Source: Actinokineospora alba (GTDB lineage Bacteria > Actinomycetota > Actinomycetes > Mycobacteriales > Pseudonocardiaceae). From it: a stretch of 64,000 bases of DNA. A program made the position numbers and the translations under genes. Positions 58,775-64,000 of this stretch are shown piece after piece. The DNA is taken from contig NZ_SNXU01000001.1 of the NCBI RefSeq assembly GCF_004362515.1, positions 2,604,001-2,668,000 on the forward strand, written 5' to 3'. Below the pieces are notes generated by a model. It was not told where the DNA came from. It worked only from the letters and a program-made list of their open reading frames with translations, and made no database searches. Within the stretch, counting starts at the first letter, position 1, and every line of letters begins with the position of its first letter.

Positions 58775-58850
58775 CGCGGAACCCGCCGAAAACGACGGCC
58801 CCATCGGCTACGTTCATGGTCGGAAACGATGGTTCGGGAGGCGCTGACGC

Positions 58851-60062
58851 ATGATCGATGTCGAACAGCTGGTCCGCCGGGTCAAGCACCAGGCCGAGCA
58901 GGCCGCCGCCGCGCGCGCCGCCGCCGAGCAGGACCGCAGACGCCGCCGCGAGACCGACGACACCTACGTCACCGGTGGCGTCCACTGGAACGGCTACAGC
59001 CTCGAAACGCTGCAGCGCATGGTCGGTGACCAGGCCAACCCGAGCCAGCTCGACATGCTCGCCGACGAGTGGTCCCGGCATGGCGACCGCATCGGCCGCG
59101 CCGCGAAAGACCTGTCCCGCTCGCTGAACCGGCTCATGGCCTTCTGGTCGGGCGCCGCGTCGGAAGACGCCTCCCGCACCGTGGTCGCCAACGCCGCGTG
59201 GGTCTCGGAGATGGCGGCGACGGCCAAGAACATGGCTGACCCGATCCAGGACGCGGGCGGCGCGCTGCGTTCCGCGCAGGACACGATGCCGGGCAAGCCG
59301 CGCAGCGCCTGGTACGCGACGGCCGGTGGCGGCGCGGCGGCCGGGTTCGCTGTGGGCGGTCCGGTCGGCGCGGCCTTCGGGGCGGCGCTGGGCGGCATCG
59401 CCAGCGCGTTCGGCTTCGGCAGCAACAAGAAGAAGCTCAAGCGCAAGGCCGTGCAGACCATGCAGCGGTTCGAGGCCGCCGTCCTCGGCATCGACGGCTC
59501 CACCCCACGGTTCGGCGGTCCGGCGACCGGCGTCAACCCCGGCACCGGCCCCGGCTCGACCCCGCCGCCGGGTGTCGGCACGCCCGGCCCCGGCGTCACC
59601 GTGCCGGGCGGCCCGTCGCACCCTGGCTGGAATGGCGGCGCACCCGTCGGCGGCACCACCCCGTCTTTCGCGCCCCCGTTCGGTTCCGGCTGGGAGGGAC
59701 GCTGGCAGGGCCTCACCAACTACGGCGGCGGCAACCCCGGCGCGGGCGCGGGCGGCCTCAACGGTCTCGGGGCGGGCGCGTTCGGCTTGGGCGCGGGCGG
59801 GCTCGGCGCGGGCCGCGGCGGGCTCGGCGCCGGACCGGGCGCCGGTGTCCGCGGCGGCGCCAACGGCCGGGGCGGCCGGGCGGGCGCGGGACGCTTCGGC
59901 AGGCTCAACGGCTTCGGTGACGCGGCCCGCGGCATGGGCGGCGCGGGGGGCGCGGGCGGACGCAAGGAAGAAGACAGCGAACACCGCAGGCGGGTTCCGA
60001 TCGAAGAGGACCCGTTCGCCATCACCGACCTGAAGTCCGCGCCACCGGTGATCGGGCTATAG
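58851..60062 (+). CDS. PPE/WXG100-like ESX substrate, cassette 2
   Basis: A 403-aa paralogue of the 55643 protein. It adds a charged N-terminal helix (MIDVEQLVRRVKHQAEQAAA), then HWNGYSLETLQRMVGDQANP and AFWSGAASEDASRTVVANAA (WxG turn). A glycine-rich membrane-like hairpin (AAAGFAVGGPVGAAFGAALG) comes next, then a Gly-rich linker. It ends with the same EDPFAITDLKSAPPVIGL tail. The ATG starts 76 bp after the first EspG gene. The shared tail in both PPE-like proteins points to a common binding or targeting function. Confidence 0.85.
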   Translation: MIDVEQLVRRVKHQAEQAAAARAAAEQDRRRRRETDDTYVTGGVHWNGYSLETLQRMVGDQANPSQLDMLADEWSRHGDRIGRAAKDLSRSLNRLMAFWSGAASEDASRTVVANAAWVSEMAATAKNMADPIQDAGGALRSAQDTMPGKPRSAWYATAGGGAAAGFAVGGPVGAAFGAALGGIASAFGFGSNKKKLKRKAVQTMQRFEAAVLGIDGSTPRFGGPATGVNPGTGPGSTPPPGVGTPGPGVTVPGGPSHPGWNGGAPVGGTTPSFAPPFGSGWEGRWQGLTNYGGGNPGAGAGGLNGLGAGAFGLGAGGLGAGRGGLGAGPGAGVRGGANGRGGRAGAGRFGRLNGFGDAARGMGGAGGAGGRKEEDSEHRRRVPIEEDPFAITDLKSAPPVIGL

Positions 60063-60084
60063 CGAATTGTGGAGAGGAACCCCA

Positions 60085-60447
60085 ATGTACGTCGATGAGC
60101 CAGGCCCGATCGGGAACTTCGACGGCGCCAACGGCTGGCAGGTCGACCCCGCGCAGGTCCGCGAGTTCGCCGCCGCCGTCGAGGACGTGCGCGCCGACCT
60201 CGACGCGATCATCGCCGAGGTCGCCGACCTGAGCTCCCCGGCGTTCCAGCCGATGCTGGGCACCAGCCCCGTCGGCCAGGAACTGGCGGAGAAGTTCAGC
60301 GACCGCCTCGGCTCCGAATCGGGGCTGCGCGGGCAGTTGGAGACCGCCCTGCAGCGGATGGAGGAGTTCGTCGCGAGCGCGGAGCGGACCGCCGCCGGCT
60401 ACCAGGAGAGCGACGAGCACGCCGCCAAGCGGTTCCCGAACACCTGA
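60085..60447 (+). CDS. WXG100-like protein, cassette 2
   Basis: A 120-aa small helical protein with the same C-terminal unit as the cassette 1 Pro-rich protein (LGTSPVGQELAEKFSDRLGS, LQRMEEFVASAERTAAGYQE) but without a Pro tract. It ends with GYQESDEH, matching the YxxxD/E signal. It starts 22 bp after the PPE-like gene (GGAGAGGAAC ribosome site) and overlaps the EspG start (TGATG). Probably secreted with the PPE-like partner as a heterodimer; the pairing is inferred. Confidence 0.85.
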   Translation: MYVDEPGPIGNFDGANGWQVDPAQVREFAAAVEDVRADLDAIIAEVADLSSPAFQPMLGTSPVGQELAEKFSDRLGSESGLRGQLETALQRMEEFVASAERTAAGYQESDEHAAKRFPNT

Positions 60448-61232
60448 TGGCCGAGGTCGCCCTGCACCCGGTCGAAGTCGACCTGCTGTGTGTCTTCGCC
60501 GAAGTCGAGGCCCCGTTCCCGATCGACGTCCCCGCGACCGGGCAGAGTGACATCGAGCGCGGCGTGCTGTTCTCCGGTGCGGCACAACAACTCCGCGACC
60601 GCGGCCTGGCCGACGAACGCGGCCCGCTCGACGTCGCCGAGGAGTTCGTCTACCTCCTGCGCGCCTGCACGGGGGTGGTCGACCTGGTCGTGCTCAGCGA
60701 CGACCGCAAGCTCGCCGCGGCCGTCCTGACCGCGCAGGACGAAGCGTTGGTCGTCGTGCAGGACAGCGCCGACCCACACGGCATGATCCGCCTGCGCGCG
60801 GCCACCCTCGACAACGCCATCGGCACGCTGGAACGCATGGTGCCGCGCGTCGACACCCCGCTGACCGCACCGTTCAGCCTGCCCCGCCGCGCGGTTGAGT
60901 CCGCGTTCGAAGCGATCCTGGCCGAAGCGCCGAAACCGTTGGCACAGAACGAGATCGAGCAGATCCTCGCGGCCAACGGGCTCGACGACCGGGTCGCCCG
61001 CCGGATGGTGTCGCACCTGCAGCCCGTGCTCGGCAGCGGCCAGACCGGCGTCGCCAAGCGCGACGACACCGAAGATCAGTGGCGCCGCGTCGGCGACGAG
61101 GTCCGGTGGATCGACACCACCCGCGGCCGCTACCGGCTGGCGGGCGACGCGGACTGGATGAGCGTGAACCCGTTGGGAACGGACGACTTCCGGGCGGCCC
61201 TGCGGGCCATGGCGGGGTTGGTCAGGGCGTAG
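60447..61232 (+). CDS. ESX secretion-associated chaperone EspG, cassette 2
   Basis: A 261-aa EspG paralogue of the cassette 1 chaperone with the same segments (HPVEVDLLCVFAEVEAPFPI, TAPFSLPRRAVESA, MVSHLQPVLGSGQTG, DWMSVNPLGTDDF) and a more divergent middle. Two EspG paralogues next to two different substrate pairs suggest chaperone-client specificity within one locus. The ATG overlaps the WXG stop by one nucleotide. Its last 11 bp overlap a small gene on the other strand. Confidence 0.88.
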   Translation: MAEVALHPVEVDLLCVFAEVEAPFPIDVPATGQSDIERGVLFSGAAQQLRDRGLADERGPLDVAEEFVYLLRACTGVVDLVVLSDDRKLAAAVLTAQDEALVVVQDSADPHGMIRLRAATLDNAIGTLERMVPRVDTPLTAPFSLPRRAVESAFEAILAEAPKPLAQNEIEQILAANGLDDRVARRMVSHLQPVLGSGQTGVAKRDDTEDQWRRVGDEVRWIDTTRGRYRLAGDADWMSVNPLGTDDFRAALRAMAGLVRA

Positions 61233-61326
61233 GCGGCATCTCCGCGATGAGCGCCGTCACAACCGCGATCCAGGTGATGATCGTGGCCAGAAGCCAGAAC
61301 TTGAGATTGGTGAGCAGCCGGGTCAT
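61222..61326 (-). CDS. Small membrane protein, 34 aa
   Basis: ATG 61326 has GGGAGG 7 nt upstream. One long hydrophobic helix (FWLLATIITWIAVVTALIA) follows a basic start (MTRLLTNLK) and precedes a short tail (EMPPTP). It lies 68 bp downstream of corA on the same strand, so it may be a co-transcribed small partner of the transporter. It is not recognised as a known family. The 3' end overlaps EspG by 11 bp. Confidence 0.6.
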   Translation of the reverse strand: MTRLLTNLKFWLLATIITWIAVVTALIAEMPPTP

Positions 61327-61394
61327 GGCGGAACCTCCCATCGGGGAAGCGGGCGGGGGGACCTGGGTGTCGCTGGAGCCGAAAAGGCCTCCAG

Positions 61395-62471
61395 CTAGAG
61401 CCATCGGTTTTTGCGGAAGATTCGATACAGGACGAGACAGGCCGTGAAGATCACGACCATCACCAGCGGGTATCCGAACTTCCATTTGAGCTCGGGCATG
61501 AAGTCGAAGTTCATCCCGTAGACGCCGACCACCATCGTCGGCACGGCCACGATCGCCGCCCACGAGGTGATCTTGCGCATGTCCGAGTTCTGCTGCAGCG
61601 TGATCTTCGCCAGCGTGGCGTCGAGCAGGGTGGTGAGCAGCTCGTCGAACGCCGTCACCCGCTCCGACACCGTCGTCAGGTGGTCGTCGACGTCGCGGAA
61701 GTAGGAGCGCACCTCGTCCGGGATCAGCGGCGAACAGCCCTCGGCGAGCCTGCGCAGCGGGTTGGCCAGCGGCATGACCGCGCGGCGCAGTTCGAGGATC
61801 TCCCGCTTCACCAAGTACATCTGCTCCGCGCCCACCGGATTGCGCGGCGCGAAGACGGCCCGCTCAAGAAGATCGATGTCGTTCTCGAACGCCTCGCTGA
61901 CCGCGAGGTAGCTGTCGACGATCCAGTCGGCGATGCCGTGCAGCACGGCCGCCGGCCCGGCGCTGAGCCGCTCCGGAGAGCGCTCCAGCTCCTCGCGCAG
62001 GTCGTGCAGGCCCGAATGCTTGCCGTGGCGGACCGTCACCACGTAGTCCTTGCCGAGGAACGCCATGATCTCGCCGGTCTCGACGATCTCGTTGGCCGTC
62101 GTCGGCGACTCGTGCTCCACGTAGCGGACCGTCTTGAGCACGATGAACAGGTTGCTCTCGTAGCGGTCGAGCTTGGGCCGCTGGTGCGCGTGCACCGCGT
62201 CCTCGACAGCCAGCTCGTGCAGGCCGAACGTCTCGGCGACACCCTGGATCTGCTCGGCGTCGGGCTCGTGCAGCCCGATCCAGACGAAGCCCTCGCCCCG
62301 CGAGCGCACCTCGGCGACGGCGTCGGTGTGCGTCCAGCGGCCGGGCAGCCGCTTGCCGTCGACGTACACGGCGCAGTCGACGACGTACTCCGACTTCCGC
62401 GCCGGGGTCGGGCGCGGCGCGGACACGGGGTTGCGGCCTCTGCGGCCGCCGAGCGAGGGAATGAAGGCCAT
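61395..62471 (-). CDS. corA: Magnesium/cobalt transporter CorA
   Basis: A 358-aa channel-type transporter. The long N-terminal cytoplasmic domain reads DAVHAHQRPKLDRYESNLFI and LSAGPAAVLHGIADWIVDSY, with the coiled stalk helix. Two C-terminal membrane helices (about 298-318 and 330-350) flank the signature YGMNFDFMPEL (Gly-Met-Asn selectivity motif). ATG 62471. It matches Rv1239c. The 5' flank is rich in GC palindromes (see 62490-62593). It is unrelated in sequence to the MgtE-like protein at 43539. Confidence 0.93.
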   Translation of the reverse strand: MAFIPSLGGRRGRNPVSAPRPTPARKSEYVVDCAVYVDGKRLPGRWTHTDAVAEVRSRGEGFVWIGLHEPDAEQIQGVAETFGLHELAVEDAVHAHQRPKLDRYESNLFIVLKTVRYVEHESPTTANEIVETGEIMAFLGKDYVVTVRHGKHSGLHDLREELERSPERLSAGPAAVLHGIADWIVDSYLAVSEAFENDIDLLERAVFAPRNPVGAEQMYLVKREILELRRAVMPLANPLRRLAEGCSPLIPDEVRSYFRDVDDHLTTVSERVTAFDELLTTLLDATLAKITLQQNSDMRKITSWAAIVAVPTMVVGVYGMNFDFMPELKWKFGYPLVMVVIFTACLVLYRIFRKNRWL

Positions 62472-62863
62472 CGGGGTCTCCAGGTGCTCCCGCCGCGAAC
62501 GCGGCGGACCGGACGACCTATCGCCGCTCCGGTGACGGAGCGTCCCTGCCGGACCCGCGGAACCTGCCGCTAGCGGCGGATTCCTCCGGAGGGGACGCGG
62601 GTACTACTGCAACCTGTCGCGCTTTCATGACCATGCGGGTCGCCCATGTGCGTCCTCACCTCCTCGCAGCCGGTGGTGAGCCGGGCCGAATGCCCACGCC
62701 CACCGGAGCGACAGCCTACATCCCGGGTCCGACCAGTCGATGTTCAGGGATGCGAGATCACGCGCGGTGCACTCCCTCACACATCGGTTGCACCGCCGGC
62801 CCGCGCGCCGTACACAGTTGTCTACTCGGCGGCCTACTCGCCGGTCACTTACTTGGAGGAACA
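62472..62863. other. Divergent intergenic region of corA and the MaoC gene with GC palindromes
   Basis: A 392-bp gap without a convincing gene. On the corA side four GC hairpins cluster: CCGCCGC/GCGGCGG (62490-62507), GCTCCG/CGGAGC (62526-62541), the palindrome GCCGCTAGCGGC (62566-62577) and CCTCCGGAGG (62583-62592). They could form a structured corA leader. On the MaoC side a GGAGGA site lies at 62855-62860. I saw no known Mg2+ riboswitch consensus. Confidence 0.6.
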
Positions 62864-63367
62864 GTGCAGTTCGGTCGGTACTACGAGGAGTTCGAGGTCG
62901 GCGCGGTCTACAAGCACTGGCCGGGCAAGACGGTGACCGAGTACGACGACCACCTGTTCTGCCTGATCACGATGAACCACCACCCGCTGCACCTGGACGT
63001 CAACTACGCCGAGAACACGACCGATTTCGGCAAGAACGTCGTGGTCGGCAACTACATCTACTCCCTGCTGCTGGGGATGTCGGTGCCCGACGTGTCCGGC
63101 AAGGCGATCGCCAACCTCGAGATCGAGTCGCTGCGCCACGTGAAGCCGACGTTCCACGGCGACACCATCTACGGTGAGACCGAGGTACTCGACAAGACCC
63201 CGTCGAAGTCCAAGGATGATCGTGGCGTCGTGTACGTCGAGACGCGCGGCTACAAGCAGGACGGGACCGTCGTGTGCATCTTCCGCCGCAAGGTGATGGT
63301 GCCCAAGCAGTCCTACGGCGACGCGCGCGGCGGCGAGCAGCCCGGCAGGCCTGAGCCCAAGGCGTAA
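62864..63367 (+). CDS. MaoC-family dehydratase (Rv2499c/mesaconyl-CoA hydratase-like)
   Basis: A 167-aa hot-dog-fold hydratase. Conserved elements: YYEEFEVGAVYKHWPGKTVT, YDDHLFCLITMNHHPLHLDV (with the active-site Asp/His of the D-x4-H type), VVGNYIYSLLLGMSVPDVSG and ESLRHVKPTFHGDTIYGETE. GTG 62864 has GGAGGA 4 nt before it. This group includes mesaconyl-CoA hydratases, which act with CitE-type lyases like those at 46917-48864, but the two loci are 14 kb apart. The last about 20 residues are Gly/Pro-rich. Confidence 0.9.
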   Translation: MQFGRYYEEFEVGAVYKHWPGKTVTEYDDHLFCLITMNHHPLHLDVNYAENTTDFGKNVVVGNYIYSLLLGMSVPDVSGKAIANLEIESLRHVKPTFHGDTIYGETEVLDKTPSKSKDDRGVVYVETRGYKQDGTVVCIFRRKVMVPKQSYGDARGGEQPGRPEPKA

Positions 63368-63388
63368 AAGAGCAAGACGGAGGAGCCC

Positions 63389-64000
63389 GTGACCGTGTCG
63401 CTGGAGGAGATCAGGCAGCGGTTGCGGCGCTTCGCCGAGTCGGAGGCGGCGGGCGTCTCCCCGCTTTACGAACACCTCGCCGCCCGCGCCGCCGAGGACG
63501 ACGCCGTCGCCGGGCTGCTGACCTCCGCGCAGCCCGGTTTCGGCCACCCGACCCTGCTGCTGGCCGCCGTGCACCGCGCGCTGCAGGCGGAGCCGTTCCA
63601 CGAGCTGGTGAACTATTACCCGTCGATGGGCGGCACCTACGGCCTCGACGCCGGTACCTGGCCGCTGTTCCGCGCGTTCGTGGTGGAGCGGTCGGAGAAG
63701 ATCCGCGCGCTGATCGCCGCGCACACCACCCAGACCAACGAGGTCCGCCGCGCCGCCCTGCTCTACCCGGCCGTCGCGCTGGCCGCCAAGCAGGCCAAGG
63801 CCCCGGTCGGCCTGCTCGAGGTGGGGTGCAGCGCGGGTCTGCTGCTCGACCTCGACCGCTACGCGTACCGCTACCAGACCGAGCAGGCGGGCCAGGTCGT
63901 CGCGGGCCCGACGAAGACCGCCCTGGGGCTGCACTGCGCGCTCGAACTCGCCCCCGGCGCCACCCTGCCCGCCATACCCAAGAAGCTCGCCGTGGCCGCC
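63389..64000 (+). CDS. DUF2332 family protein (3' end beyond the window)
   Basis: An open frame starts at GTG 63389 (AGGAG upstream) and runs to the window end without a stop: 204 codons visible. The N-terminal part (IRQRLRRFAESEAAGVSPLY EHLAA, then GFGHPTLLLAAVHRALQ) and GLLEVGCSAGLLLDLDRYAY match the actinobacterial DUF2332 family, whose GxSxGL segment resembles a SAM- or nucleotide-binding loop. It follows the MaoC gene by 21 bp and is probably co-transcribed. Function unknown. Confidence 0.85.
   Translation, partial: MTVSLEEIRQRLRRFAESEAAGVSPLYEHLAARAAEDDAVAGLLTSAQPGFGHPTLLLAAVHRALQAEPFHELVNYYPSMGGTYGLDAGTWPLFRAFVVERSEKIRALIAAHTTQTNEVRRAALLYPAVALAAKQAKAPVGLLEVGCSAGLLLDLDRYAYRYQTEQAGQVVAGPTKTALGLHCALELAPGATLPAIPKKLAVAA

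Noticed and set aside
62472..62620. M-box / ykoK Mg2+ riboswitch upstream of corA
   Set aside because: Local hairpins are present, but the conserved M-box core that I know was not found; retained only as an unassigned leader.

Overview
The window is high-GC chromosomal DNA of a mycothiol-producing actinomycete. The evidence is mshB, an ECF sigma/anti-sigma sigE-rseA pair followed by htrA and tatB, glgA/glgC/gpgS sugar-polymer genes, a FolP2 homologue, a 55-aa DUF3117 protein and two EspG-type ESX chaperones. From memory, the backbone follows the order of Mycobacterium tuberculosis Rv1170-Rv1239: mshB, Rv1171, fdxC, dapC, dapD, dapE, LOG, folP2, gpgS, a DivIVA-like gene, tag, Rv1211, glgA, glgC, Rv1220c, sigE, rseA, htrA, tatB, mrp, Rv1231c, Rv1232c, Rv1234, corA. 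PE/PGRS genes are absent, and there are many TTG/GTG and leaderless starts. This fits Pseudonocardiaceae (Actinokineospora/Saccharothrix/Lentzea-like) better than Mycobacterium, but the genus is a guess. No rRNA, tRNA, CRISPR array or prophage was seen.

Layout. 0-10.8 kb: end of an oligopeptide ABC transporter, mycothiol deacetylase, ferredoxin, and the lysine/peptidoglycan precursor genes dapC, dapD and dapE with a DUF2252-CHAD pair. 11-17.5 kb: two LOG phosphoribohydrolases, a penicillin-acylase-family enzyme, an acyltransferase, folP2 and gpgS. 17.5-24.6 kb: an accessory block splitting gpgS from its usual DivIVA-like neighbour. It holds an antitoxin-like protein, a Tat-exported protein with an extensin-like peptidase, a TnpB RNA-guided nuclease homologue, and twin cell-wall lipoproteins divergent from a membrane HTH sensor. 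24.7-30.3 kb: PadR, DivIVA-like, tag, an enoyl-CoA hydratase with a PaaX regulator, DUF3117, an M17 aminopeptidase and GtrA. 30.3-37.1 kb: glycogen genes and the envelope-stress module sigE-rseA-htrA-tatB. 37.1-46.8 kb: ABC-2 exporter, two-component system, mrp, MarR, DUF1003, a transporter-less MgtE/CBS protein and a kinase-like resistance protein. 46.9-51.4 kb: tandem CitE-like lyases and an acyl-CoA dehydrogenase. 52-61.3 kb: a second accessory block with secreted and GNAT proteins, a 94-bp tandem repeat array, ParB-like and phosphoesterase genes, and a duplicated ESX substrate/chaperone cassette. 61.4-64 kb: corA, a MaoC hydratase and a DUF2332 protein.

The most distinctive features are these. 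(i) Two tandem [PPE-like, WXG100-like, EspG] cassettes at 55.6-61.2 kb come without any secretion machinery, and one WXG-like protein carries a proline-rich N-terminus of about 270 residues. (ii) Two families of long palindromes lie mainly between convergent genes; one family even encodes the C-terminal residues of both flanking proteins. (iii) A 94-bp non-coding tandem repeat is present in six copies. (iv) Several genes have TANNNT hexamers 6-8 nt before an ATG/GTG start, implying leaderless transcripts.
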